Part shown: piece by piece, positions 56,601 to 63,517 of the stretch | Layout: every line of letters starts with the position of its first letter | Numbering within the stretch: position 1 is the first letter of the stretch | From: Flavobacteriales bacterium | GTDB taxonomy: Bacteria; Bacteroidota; Bacteroidia; Flavobacteriales_D; Sanyastnellaceae | DNA length: 64,000 nt | Reading direction: 5' to 3' | Assembly (NCBI GenBank): GCA_022447625.1 | Contig: JAKVAX010000002.1 | Location: forward strand, 1-64,000 | Program-made: the position numbers and the translations under genes | The notes under the pieces: generated by a model | What the model was told of the DNA's origin: nothing | What the model saw: only the letters and a program-made list of their open reading frames with translations | Database searches by the model: none

Positions 56601-57162
56601 GGTCGATGGCAATACTGTAAACACTAGTTACAAGAAGCTCACGCGACATCAACTCCCAGTGCATTCCTTTGTCTACGGATTTCCAAATTCCCGCGGTAGC
56701 GGAACCAGCCCAAACAACGTCTGGATTCGCTGGAGCTTGTTCAACCGTGTAGATGTGACAAGCCCCTGGAGATTGCACTTGAAAGTACATCGCCACTTCA
56801 GGATCATAATGCCATGGGCCCATTTCTTCCCATTCACCGTTTTCACGATTCTGAGATTGGTAGCGCTCCATATATTCTTGCTGATCGCGGAAATCCATTG
56901 CCGGTGCTCCTTGCGGGTTGCCCGTGGCTTGGATGTTCCGCAGCCAACGCTTGTAGTACTGCGTATGCTGGTTCTTTACTAAAGGATGTGAGGCGTAATA
57001 GGCGTCATGCGCTGCTCGAACCTCAGAAGGCTCGGCATTACTGTACATCAGCTGCACCCATTCAGGGTCTGTAGACGAAGCTTTGTATTCAGTTTGTGGC
57101 ACTAGCTGAGCATTACCATAGAAGGCAAGGCACACAGCCATGATCGAAAGAAAGTGACGCAT
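53683..57162 (-). CDS. large sortilin/BNR-repeat exported protein with PKD domain and type A T9SS tail
   Basis: This 1159-residue protein has a signal peptide (1-18). A VPS10/sortilin-like beta-propeller (about 125-790) shows repeated Asp-box motifs such as S-x-D-x-G-x-x-W and K-T-T-D-G-G-A-T-W. A PKD domain (about 805-890), a lectin- or MAM-like beta domain (about 905-1075) and a Por secretion tail (about 1085-1159; V-F-P-N-P-S-T-G-Q-F) follow. Such proteins are common type IX cargo of Bacteroidota; the binding partner or glycan is unknown. It is a single gene, convergent with the beta-helix gene, and carries a one-insertion variant of the 13-bp motif at 56688. Confidence 0.88.
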   Translation of the reverse strand: MRHFLSIMAVCLAFYGNAQLVPQTEYKASSTDPEWVQLMYSNAEPSEVRAAHDAYYASHPLVKNQHTQYYKRWLRNIQATGNPQGAPAMDFRDQQEYMERYQSQNRENGEWEEMGPWHYDPEVAMYFQVQSPGACHIYTVEQAPANPDVVWAGSATAGIWKSVDKGMHWELMSRELLVTSVYSIAIDPNNTDIVYFGEGNGKIYKTTDGGATWTLTGDANFQGQNNWVRDLKIKPDNANTLLAATNGGLFVSEDAGANWNTASSGEHMEIEFHPTNPETVYSASLVGNNTLFKKSTDGGNTWTSGTTGWPTPNSGEEQRRIEMAVTPLHPDDIYILASGAADGGNGLFGIYRSQDQGENFEFQCCGSGPGGAWAAGSNPNILGWSEDGTGDGGQFYYDLALDVSPDQEGRLFGAGINVWRSLDYGSNWSLNAHWVTWAGEFTAERYSHADVHDVKFFSTENGVDMWVASDGGLYYSADQGDNLEPRMYGIHGTDFWGWQSGIKEGDVMVGGTYHNGTHIRNGDLYYWGAEDETSGGWLAELAGDNFRGFVNPGDATIGYHDGGAFKYTEERFERISGLPFDNSKAANTSYWWGEYGNMEWDPRCYNIMYSPNGSSLWKSTNGGSGWTELNNFGGDKIIHVKVAPRDPNRIYVTHRQSGSNWKIWRTSDGGENWEDVSMTSIENGNNSNKAIYIDVDGENPDQLWAILLGGQSGNKVFSSSDAGDTWQDIGDEVINNVYITAIAHQRGTDGGLYLGSDHSVYYKDNTMDSWELYANNLPARTPVVFLQTNYCEGKVRCAGSRSVHQNDFYTPSALQVGFTANKLEVNLALQCALDTIRFTDNSVLRCAEASYDWTFEGAVESGSEGYNAMAMWNTPGTYDVSLMVTDEEGNSASYTWEDMITVISEGVPMPAVEDFNGEIFPPENWKLETSGLGTWEPAVQLDDASNGVAQFPNYWVDTQGLADLLVMPAMDFTDVASPLIHFDVAHVKYADYEDGLELWYRVDAGEWTPVYSKFGDDLTVEDCYVWFWYDLGGELVWRTDSVDLSMLSGESCVELAFANIGGYGNHTWIDNVNLLDDNVSVSEIEKLQFTVFPNPSTGQFFLNTPVQLFGQSYEVRDLAGRLVDQGIVQRSTAIDLSNRASGMYLIEILGAGFQRVVKE

Positions 57163-57200
57163 GATTGCAGGTTTGCCACTAAGATAAGGAGTCTAATCAA

Positions 57201-57569
57201 TCAGACAGAAGCAGGGTGAGATATCTTTCCTCTTCGAATGAGGTTCATCTCAACTCGCTGAGGTCGAAGGATTTCAGCGATAATGTCTTCTACTTGTTCC
57301 GGGTCGAATTCAGCACACGAGAACAGGTCAATTGCGGCATAAGCACGCTCTGGCCAGGTGTGAATACTTAAATGACTTTCAGAAAGTAGGTAGACCCCTG
57401 TAACACCAACAGGCTCAAACTGTTTGTAGGAAGCGTTAAGCACAGATAGGTTAAGTCGTTCGGCGATAGCCTCTAACAACGGTTCTACCGAATTGCGGTA
57501 AGAGATGATGTCTGGATCCACTCCAAACACATCCCAAATTCCATGAAATCCTAATGCTTGCTCCTTCAC
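57201..57569 (-). CDS. speD: S-adenosylmethionine decarboxylase proenzyme
   Basis: This 122-residue prokaryotic-type enzyme makes decarboxylated AdoMet, the aminopropyl donor for spermidine. It cleaves itself at E64-S65 (L-S-E-S-H-L-S-I-H-T-W-P-E) to create the pyruvoyl cofactor; the proton-relay residues H70 and C85 align with Thermotoga AdoMetDC H68 and C83. The start is a GTG at 57569. It lies 15 bases downstream of an unknown lipoprotein gene and close to the membrane SpeE-like gene, forming a polyamine-centred locus with the ATP-grasp ligase at 60268. Confidence 0.93.
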   Translation of the reverse strand: MKEQALGFHGIWDVFGVDPDIISYRNSVEPLLEAIAERLNLSVLNASYKQFEPVGVTGVYLLSESHLSIHTWPERAYAAIDLFSCAEFDPEQVEDIIAEILRPQRVEMNLIRRGKISHPASV

Positions 57570-57584
57570 GTCCGAAAAGATGGC

Positions 57585-58106
57585 TTATTCTGCCATCATC
57601 ATCATAAGGAACTCCTCTTCGTCAGCAAGTTTGAGGAGAGACGCATAGCTTTCAGAAGCGTCGACTTCGATGACTTCAGGAGTTGTTTCACGTGGACCGT
57701 AATCCCACTCGATTGGGTTGACCAATTCACCGATCACTTTGTAAGGACCGTCGAACTCCATTCCTAGGAAGTTCACCGTCTGTTCTGGGATAGAAGATGT
57801 TGCAAAAGCACCCATCGTGCCGTAAATTTCTTCGTACATGATGTACTCTGAGTATGATGGGTTCATCATGTACATATCTTGCACAAAGTCGAACTCAATA
57901 GGCTCTTCACCTGGAACCGTAATTACGTGAACACCGTGACCCATTTCAATCCATGCAACATCACGTGGAGGAATCTCCACGTTCAATGAGTCGATTGAAA
58001 CTTCGATATAGTCATTTGTTGGGTTGTCAACTGCTACAGCAACAAGGTCGGGACCACAAGAAGCGAGTCCAACAGCAACAAAGAGGAAAAGAATAATTCG
58101 GTTCAT
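57585..58106 (-). CDS. unknown lipoprotein co-transcribed with speD
   Basis: This 173-residue predicted lipoprotein has lipobox L-A-S-C17. I do not recognise a family. The mature part has a compact beta-rich stretch (about 20-75; D-N-P-T-N-D-Y-I-E-V-S-I-D and I-P-P-R-D-V-A-W-I), resembling a small C2- or DUF-type beta sandwich, followed by an acidic helical tail with Met-rich end (F-L-M-M-M-M-A-E). A TAAATTTG element sits directly upstream, so it heads the speD operon. Its position between speE- and speD-like genes suggests a role in the same polyamine pathway at the envelope, perhaps as an acceptor or a binding protein; this is inference. Confidence 0.75.
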   Translation of the reverse strand: MNRIILFLFVAVGLASCGPDLVAVAVDNPTNDYIEVSIDSLNVEIPPRDVAWIEMGHGVHVITVPGEEPIEFDFVQDMYMMNPSYSEYIMYEEIYGTMGAFATSSIPEQTVNFLGMEFDGPYKVIGELVNPIEWDYGPRETTPEVIEVDASESYASLLKLADEEEFLMMMMAE

Positions 58107-58110
58107 CGGT

Positions 58111-58118
58111 CAAATTTA
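58111..58118 (-). promoter_or_regulatory. candidate -7 promoter element TAAATTTG
   Basis: On the minus strand this ends 4 bases before the ATG at 58106, making the lipoprotein-speD transcript leaderless or nearly so. It separates that operon from the speE-like gene. Confidence 0.55.
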
Positions 58119-58169
58119 ATCGCAAGCAATATAGATAAATTGCCTATGTCCGCGCGTTAAAGGCGGCAA

Positions 58170-59702
58170 TTAATGTGTTTGACCAGGTTGTGTTTGGAAT
58201 TCGGTCTTCCACTTGTTCCAATCATGGAGGTAATAATCCAAAATGATCGGGTGATCAAGCGAATTGGTTTGCACGTCTTTGATTGGAACGTCAGGCGGTA
58301 ACTTGAATAAGTGCTGCACGAGCTCGGTGTCTAAATACTCCACTCCTTCCACGGCTGTGAAGTTTCTCAGCTGGTGTAGATTATTGTTCTTACAAGCCAT
58401 AATGAATCCCCAGTCGCCAAAAGAAGGTACGTTCGAATGGTAGGCCGTTACGTTTTCAAAAGCTTCTTCCATCGTTCGATAGATGCAGCTGAAAACGCTG
58501 TTTGCAAAGTAGATCTCACCTGCTTGGGTCACAAATACCCCGTCTTTCTTTAAAAGGTTATTCGCCAGAAAATAGAACTGACGACTGTATAACTTCGCTA
58601 AGCTTTGATCGCTCGGGTCGGGAAGGTCTGCGATAATAACATCATATCTCTCCTCGTTTTGCACAAGATAGGTGAAGGCATCCCCTTGAATCAACTTCAC
58701 TCGAGGATCACTCGCTGCCCCTTCATTGATCGTGACCAAGAAGGGATTGGTCTTCGCCAAATGAAAGATCATGGTGTCAATGTCAACCACATGTACCTCT
58801 TGAATATTCGCATGTTTCAATGCCTCGCGGCTCGCTAGATTCTCTCCACCACCAAGAATAAGCACACGTTCAACGTCTCCCTTCAATGCAATAGGAACGT
58901 GTACCAACGGCTCGTGATAACGGTGTTCGTCTTTGGATGAAAACTGGATAATGCGATTGAGGTACAAACGCAGGTCGTCTTCCTTCTGCGTCAATACAAT
59001 CTTTTGGTACGGCGTCTGCTCGTTATATACGATGGGGTGCTTGTAGATCTTCTGATCCCAGACCTGCAAGAGATGTGATGCTTTATAGGTAAGTCCTCCT
59101 AATACTATCAGTGCCGTAACCCCTAAAACCATGCCTCTTCGCTGTTCGCGGAAATGGACATAATTCAACACCAAGCCCAGAATAATATTCAAAGCGCCAA
59201 ACATCAGCGAAGAATAAAAGAGCCCTACAAACGGAAGAAGAATAAAGGGGAATACAAGGGTTGCCAATAAACCTCCGATATAGTCTAGTGACAAGATCTT
59301 CGAAAGTGAATCTTTGAGGCTGTCGTTGTCAGAATAGGTCAACAGCGGGACTTCCATCCCTGTAAGGAAGCCGATCAAAAAGACAATCCCGAGGCAGAAA
59401 AGCTGCAAACTTTGGGGACTAACCGTTACAAAGAGCCAATAAACAAGGGGTACAGATATTCCGCCAATGAGTCCTAATAGGTATTCAATACGCACGAAAT
59501 ACATCAGCGATCTTCCTGAGTGAAATTTCGAAACATAGGCTCCAATACCCATTGAAAAAAGGTAGACACCAATAACGATTGAGAACTGCTTCACACCGTC
59601 TCCTAAAAAATAGGTTGCGGCCGTGCTAATCAAGAGCTCATAAACGATCGAACAGAGGCCGGCAATAAAGACAGAAGCTGAAAAAAGAATTTTATTTCCC
59701 AA
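58170..59702 (-). CDS. membrane-fused spermidine synthase-like protein
   Basis: This 510-residue protein has about seven membrane segments (about 5-205) followed by a cytoplasmic spermidine synthase domain (about 225-470). The nucleotide-binding loop reads L-I-L-G-G-G-E-N-L, with Glu where SpeE has Asp (G-G-G-D-G), and the catalytic region reads V-I-I-A-D-L-P-D-P-S, keeping both aspartates. Members of this TM-SpeE group occur beside SpeD-like genes; whether they make spermidine or another aminopropyl product is not settled by sequence. No ATG is in frame; translation must start at TTG 59702, preceded by an in-frame stop. It is divergent from the lipoprotein/ATP-grasp pair across 45 bases. Confidence 0.85.
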   Translation of the reverse strand: MGNKILFSASVFIAGLCSIVYELLISTAATYFLGDGVKQFSIVIGVYLFSMGIGAYVSKFHSGRSLMYFVRIEYLLGLIGGISVPLVYWLFVTVSPQSLQLFCLGIVFLIGFLTGMEVPLLTYSDNDSLKDSLSKILSLDYIGGLLATLVFPFILLPFVGLFYSSLMFGALNIILGLVLNYVHFREQRRGMVLGVTALIVLGGLTYKASHLLQVWDQKIYKHPIVYNEQTPYQKIVLTQKEDDLRLYLNRIIQFSSKDEHRYHEPLVHVPIALKGDVERVLILGGGENLASREALKHANIQEVHVVDIDTMIFHLAKTNPFLVTINEGAASDPRVKLIQGDAFTYLVQNEERYDVIIADLPDPSDQSLAKLYSRQFYFLANNLLKKDGVFVTQAGEIYFANSVFSCIYRTMEEAFENVTAYHSNVPSFGDWGFIMACKNNNLHQLRNFTAVEGVEYLDTELVQHLFKLPPDVPIKDVQTNSLDHPIILDYYLHDWNKWKTEFQTQPGQTH

Positions 59703-59712
59703 CGGATTAGGC

Positions 59713-59720
59713 TAAGTTTG
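59713..59720 (+). promoter_or_regulatory. candidate -7 promoter element TAAGTTTG
   Basis: This TAnnTTTG match is 27 bases upstream of the ATG at 59748. It drives the lipoprotein/ATP-grasp pair from the 45-bp divergent spacer. Confidence 0.55.
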
Positions 59721-59747
59721 AATTCGTTGAAACAGACACGACCAAAG

Positions 59748-60299
59748 ATGACTAAATTTCCTTCAACACGCCTATTTGGCCTCTCAATGGTTTTCGCACT
59801 AGGTATTACCCTGACCCTCAGCGGCTGTGCTGAAGATGACGGGCACCCTCGTCTGATGGAATACGATGAGAAAACTGTACACGAAAGCACGAAAGGAGTC
59901 GAAACTGAACTCGAGGAGCAAGAGCCCGGTGGCGAATACCTCATTCTTGATGAGCGCATGATCGATGAAAAAGAAGATTCTCGCGCTATCGTTCACAACC
60001 TTGATGGAACTGCAGACACACTGTCTTTTTCGAGCCTTGCGAACGACGACGGTTCAAACCCTCGTTACTCACCAATGCGTGCCGTATTGATGTTTGGTCT
60101 TGCTCGTTCATTCTTCAACCCGAACATGGGGAATGTTCGTCCTGATCCTAGCTACTACAAAACGCCTGGTGCCTACAACAAGTCTGCTGGTCTTCGTGAA
60201 GACATGATGTCTTCATCACGTACACGCAGCGTGCGCACTCCAAAAGGATCTTCTAAAGGATACGGAGGTGGAAAGTCGTTCCGTTCTTCTGGAGGATGA
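59748..60299 (+). CDS. lipoprotein with Ser/Gly-rich tail ending in Gly-Gly (YgiB-like arrangement)
   Basis: This 183-residue predicted lipoprotein has lipobox T-L-S-G-C27. The mature chain is acidic at first (about 28-90), then carries a Met/Phe stretch (M-R-A-V-L-M-F-G-L-A-R) and a basic, Ser/Gly-rich tail ending K-S-F-R-S-S-G-G. The layout - lipobox, Ser/Gly tail, adjacent glutathionylspermidine synthetase-like gene - resembles E. coli ygiB (DUF1190) next to ygiC, though I cannot confirm homology. The ligase gene starts inside its last 32 bases. A free C-terminal glycine is what the ligase family amidates in glutathione, so this tail is a candidate acceptor. ATG 59748 is chosen because the TTG at 59718 lies inside the promoter. 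Confidence 0.8.
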   Translation: MTKFPSTRLFGLSMVFALGITLTLSGCAEDDGHPRLMEYDEKTVHESTKGVETELEEQEPGGEYLILDERMIDEKEDSRAIVHNLDGTADTLSFSSLANDDGSNPRYSPMRAVLMFGLARSFFNPNMGNVRPDPSYYKTPGAYNKSAGLREDMMSSSRTRSVRTPKGSSKGYGGGKSFRSSGG

Positions 60300-61452
60300 T
60301 CGCTTTCGCGAAGTCCGCCTTCCAAAGAAAAAACACATCCCAGCAAAACTGCACTGGTTCCTCGGTGAGGAGTACTTCAGTGGAGAATTGTTGAGCGTAT
60401 ACCCGAGTGAAGTGCGTGCTTTTAAGGCGGTTGCCGAAGAAGCGTTCGATATCTTCCTCAAAGCTACTGATCACATTATCGAGCACAAGGGCCTCGAAGC
60501 TCTTGGCATCCCCGCACTATTTCACCCAGTCATTGAATACACTTGGAAAAACCGAGATAGACACTCCTTTCTGTTAGGGCGTTTCGATATCAATGGAGTA
60601 TTTGATCGTGTCAAAGGAAAGGTCATTGAGTTCAACGCCGACACAATGAGTTCGATTCGGGAAACCATAAAGTGGCAGGAATTCCAGCGCAAGCAACTCG
60701 GAGAAAACGAATATCAATTCAACGAGCTCGCCATTCGTTTAGAGCAACAGCTTCGCACGATTCGCAGTCGTTTCCCTGGAGAAGAGTCTAACCTCACCGG
60801 AAGTTCATTTGGATATATTGAAGACCAACTCAACATTGACGCGGTTATGGAACAGGCTTACAAAGCTGGGTTCCTCGTTCAAAATATTGACGTGCCTGAA
60901 ATTATCTTCTCAGAAGAAGGTGTCTTTTACGAAGCAGGTAGCGAATACCAACGCGTAGACGTCTGGTACAAAATGGCCCCGTGGGACTGGACCTTCAACG
61001 AAGAGCCTGGGTTGGCGCAAATCTTGTCAGACCTCATCATGAATGAGTTGGTGTTGGTGCTTAACCCTCCTTACACTGCGATCTGGCAGAACAAACGCTT
61101 CCTTGCATACATCACAGAGCACTTCCCGAATGACGTCATTGCCAAGACATACTTGGAGCGACCAACAGATATGCGTGAAGGACTGGTAGAGAAGCCAATC
61201 TATGGCCGAATCGGTGAGAACATCGTACTTCACGATCCTGATGGTGACCTGCAACGTAGTCAAGGCGACTTCGGCGATCAGCCAAAGATTTATCAAGAAT
61301 ATCTACCGCTAGCCGTTGATGAAGAAAAACACTACTACCAAGCTGGTGTTTTCATGTGCGACGGCCCTGCAGCACTCAATTTACGTTGTCAAGAGTCTAA
61401 GATCATGACAGACGACTGTGAGTTTATGTCACACGTCATTTCAGAGTACTAG
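60268..61452 (+). CDS. glutathionylspermidine synthetase-like ATP-grasp ligase (YgiC/YjfC type)
   Basis: This 394-residue cytoplasmic protein belongs to the GSP_synth group of ATP-grasp carboxylate-amine ligases, which join a glycine carboxylate to a polyamine amine. Key blocks are visible: L-L-G-R-F-D-I-N-G, V-I-E-F-N-A-D-T-M-S-S (about 105-135), Y-K-M-A-P-W-D-W-T-F (about 232-241), L-V-E-K-P-I-Y-G-R-I-G-E-N-I-V (about 308-322) and Y-Q-E-Y-L-P-L. It lacks the amidase domain of E. coli Gss. It starts with GTG 60268 within the lipoprotein gene (32-base overlap), so expression is coupled to it. The SpeD and SpeE-like genes nearby suggest a polyamine co-substrate; the carboxylate acceptor may be the lipoprotein or a peptide. 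Confidence 0.87.
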   Translation: MESRSVLLEDDRFREVRLPKKKHIPAKLHWFLGEEYFSGELLSVYPSEVRAFKAVAEEAFDIFLKATDHIIEHKGLEALGIPALFHPVIEYTWKNRDRHSFLLGRFDINGVFDRVKGKVIEFNADTMSSIRETIKWQEFQRKQLGENEYQFNELAIRLEQQLRTIRSRFPGEESNLTGSSFGYIEDQLNIDAVMEQAYKAGFLVQNIDVPEIIFSEEGVFYEAGSEYQRVDVWYKMAPWDWTFNEEPGLAQILSDLIMNELVLVLNPPYTAIWQNKRFLAYITEHFPNDVIAKTYLERPTDMREGLVEKPIYGRIGENIVLHDPDGDLQRSQGDFGDQPKIYQEYLPLAVDEEKHYYQAGVFMCDGPAALNLRCQESKIMTDDCEFMSHVISEY

Positions 61453-61547
61453 ACCAACATTCGGCGCTAGTTAATGCGGTCCGAATACTGCCTACAGCCT
61501 GCCGCATGCGTTCATCCGGGTTAAGGAAATACACCTCAAAAAAAACG

Positions 61548-61555
61548 TACCTTTG
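61548..61555 (+). promoter_or_regulatory. candidate -7 promoter element TACCTTTG
   Basis: This TAnnTTTG match is 23 bases upstream of the ATG at 61579. The rest of the 61453-61578 spacer shows nothing else recognisable. Confidence 0.55.
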
Positions 61556-61578
61556 CATCCCAGCACAGGGCACCTCCT

Positions 61579-63480
61579 ATGAGCGACGCAATCAAGCACG
61601 AATGTGGTATCGCGCTTCTGAAATTGAAGCAACCACTGTCTTATTACCGTCAGAAGTACGGCACTTCTTTTTACGGCCTAAATAAAATGTATCTCCTGAT
61701 GGAGAAACAGCACAACCGCGGTCAAGATGGCGCGGGATTGGCCAACATCAAACTTGACGTAGCACCCGGACAACGATACATCTCCCGAATGCGATCAAAC
61801 AATGATCGCCCGATTCAAGATGTGTTTGCACGTGTGAATGCACGCTTCAAGGATCTAGAGGAGAAAGCCCCTGACAAGTTGAACGAAGTAGCATACCTGA
61901 AAGAGAATTTCGGATTCACCGGTGAGGTATTCCTCGGACATCTTCGCTACGGAACCTTTGGAAAGAACTCCATTGAGAGTATTCACCCTTTCCTCCGTCA
62001 GAATAATTGGATGACCAGAAACCTTGTGGTAGCTGGAAACTTCAACTTGACGAACGTTGACGAACTCTTCGGTCAACTTGTTGAGCTTGGTCAACACCCA
62101 AAAGAGAAAGCAGACACAGTCACCGTGATGGAGAAGATCGGGCACTTTCTCGATGAGGAGAACGAGCGCCTGTTCCGCATCTACAAAGATCAAGGGTATG
62201 CTAACGATAAGATCTCACGCCTCATCGCTCAGAACATGGATGTGGCGGAAATTCTGCGACGCTCAGCTGACAAGTGGGACGGTGGGTACGCCATGGCCGG
62301 AATGATGGGCCACGGTGACGCTTTTGTATTGAGAGATCCAAGTGGAATTCGTCCGGCTTACTGGTACGAAGACGACGAAATCGTTGTTGTCGCCAGCGAA
62401 CGCCCGGTGATCCAGACAGCTTTCAATGTACCTATGGAAAAAGTGCAAGAAATCGACCCAGGACACGCCTTGATCATTCGTAAAGACAACCGTGTTTCGA
62501 TTGATCAGATCCGCGAACCGTTAGAGCGCAAAGCATGTAGTTTCGAGCGCATCTATTTCTCACGAGGAAGCGACTACTCGATCTACTCTGAGCGTAAAGA
62601 GCTTGGTCGCCTTGTGGTGCCAAAGACCCTGGAGGCCGTAGACCACGACCTTGAAAACTCCGTGTTTAGCTTTATTCCTAATACCGCTGAGACTTCATTC
62701 TACGGTATGGTAAAAGGACTAGAAGACTACCTTAATCAATGGAAGTTTGACGAAATCCGTAAGGAAGGGGAAGGCATCTCTGCTGAACGCCTTGAGAAAT
62801 TGATTTCTGTGCGTCCTCGAGTAGAGAAGATTGCTATTAAAGACGCCAAGCTTCGTACCTTCATCACGCAGGATGATGCGCGGGATGACATGGTTGCTCA
62901 CGTATACGATATTACCTACGGAACGGTCAAAAAAGGCACTGATAACCTCGTGGTTATCGATGACTCTATTGTTCGTGGAACGACACTCAAGAAGTCGATC
63001 ATCCGCATCCTTGACCGTCTTGGGCCTAAGCGTATTATCGTGGTGTCAAGTGCACCTCAAATTCGCTACCCTGACTGCTACGGTATCGATATGGCTAGGA
63101 TGGGTGATTTTATTGCGTTCCAAGCTGCGATTTCCCTCTTGAAAAAGCACAGCAACGAAGGTTTGATTGACTCTGTTTACCGCAAGTGTAAGGAGCAGGA
63201 GAACCTTCCGAAAGAACAGGTTAAGAACTACGTGCAAGAGATCTACGAGCCGTTCACAGACGAGCAGATTAGCGACGAAATTTCTGAATTGCTCACCCCA
63301 AAGAACATTAATGCCGAAGTGAAAATCATCTACCAAAGTGTAGACAATTTGCACCAAGCATGTCCTGGAAACTTGGGTGATTGGTACTTCACAGGAAACT
63401 ACCCAACCCCAGGAGGAAATAAGGTAGTCAACCGCGCATTCATTTACTACGTAGAAGGACGAAACGAGCGCGCCTACTAA
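61579..63480 (+). CDS. amidophosphoribosyltransferase-family protein (PurF-like, class II glutamine amidotransferase)
   Basis: This 633-residue enzyme combines an N-terminal class II glutamine amidotransferase domain with a phosphoribosyltransferase domain. The nucleophile is C9 (H-E-C-G-I), exposed after removal of a short propeptide. R-G-Q-D-G-A-G and G-H-L-R-Y-G-T mark the glutaminase. The PRPP-binding motif is L-V-V-I-D-D-S-I-V-R-G-T-T (about 456-468). PurF makes phosphoribosylamine in the first step of purine synthesis. It is about 130 residues longer than typical PurF, with insertions between glutaminase and transferase parts and a C-terminal extension, as in a second PurF-like type of Flavobacteria; whether it serves purine synthesis or a related reaction is uncertain. 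Confidence 0.88.
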   Translation: MSDAIKHECGIALLKLKQPLSYYRQKYGTSFYGLNKMYLLMEKQHNRGQDGAGLANIKLDVAPGQRYISRMRSNNDRPIQDVFARVNARFKDLEEKAPDKLNEVAYLKENFGFTGEVFLGHLRYGTFGKNSIESIHPFLRQNNWMTRNLVVAGNFNLTNVDELFGQLVELGQHPKEKADTVTVMEKIGHFLDEENERLFRIYKDQGYANDKISRLIAQNMDVAEILRRSADKWDGGYAMAGMMGHGDAFVLRDPSGIRPAYWYEDDEIVVVASERPVIQTAFNVPMEKVQEIDPGHALIIRKDNRVSIDQIREPLERKACSFERIYFSRGSDYSIYSERKELGRLVVPKTLEAVDHDLENSVFSFIPNTAETSFYGMVKGLEDYLNQWKFDEIRKEGEGISAERLEKLISVRPRVEKIAIKDAKLRTFITQDDARDDMVAHVYDITYGTVKKGTDNLVVIDDSIVRGTTLKKSIIRILDRLGPKRIIVVSSAPQIRYPDCYGIDMARMGDFIAFQAAISLLKKHSNEGLIDSVYRKCKEQENLPKEQVKNYVQEIYEPFTDEQISDEISELLTPKNINAEVKIIYQSVDNLHQACPGNLGDWYFTGNYPTPGGNKVVNRAFIYYVEGRNERAY

Positions 63481-63504
63481 GAACCATCCTAGCGGTTCAT
63501 TTTT
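63481..63504 (+). terminator. weak terminator hairpin
   Basis: A 5-bp stem, GAACC / GGTTC, with an 8-base loop is followed by ATTTTTTA directly after the stop codon. It is a modest hairpin but well placed between convergent genes. Confidence 0.5.
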
Positions 63505-63517
63505 TACTATTCATTCT

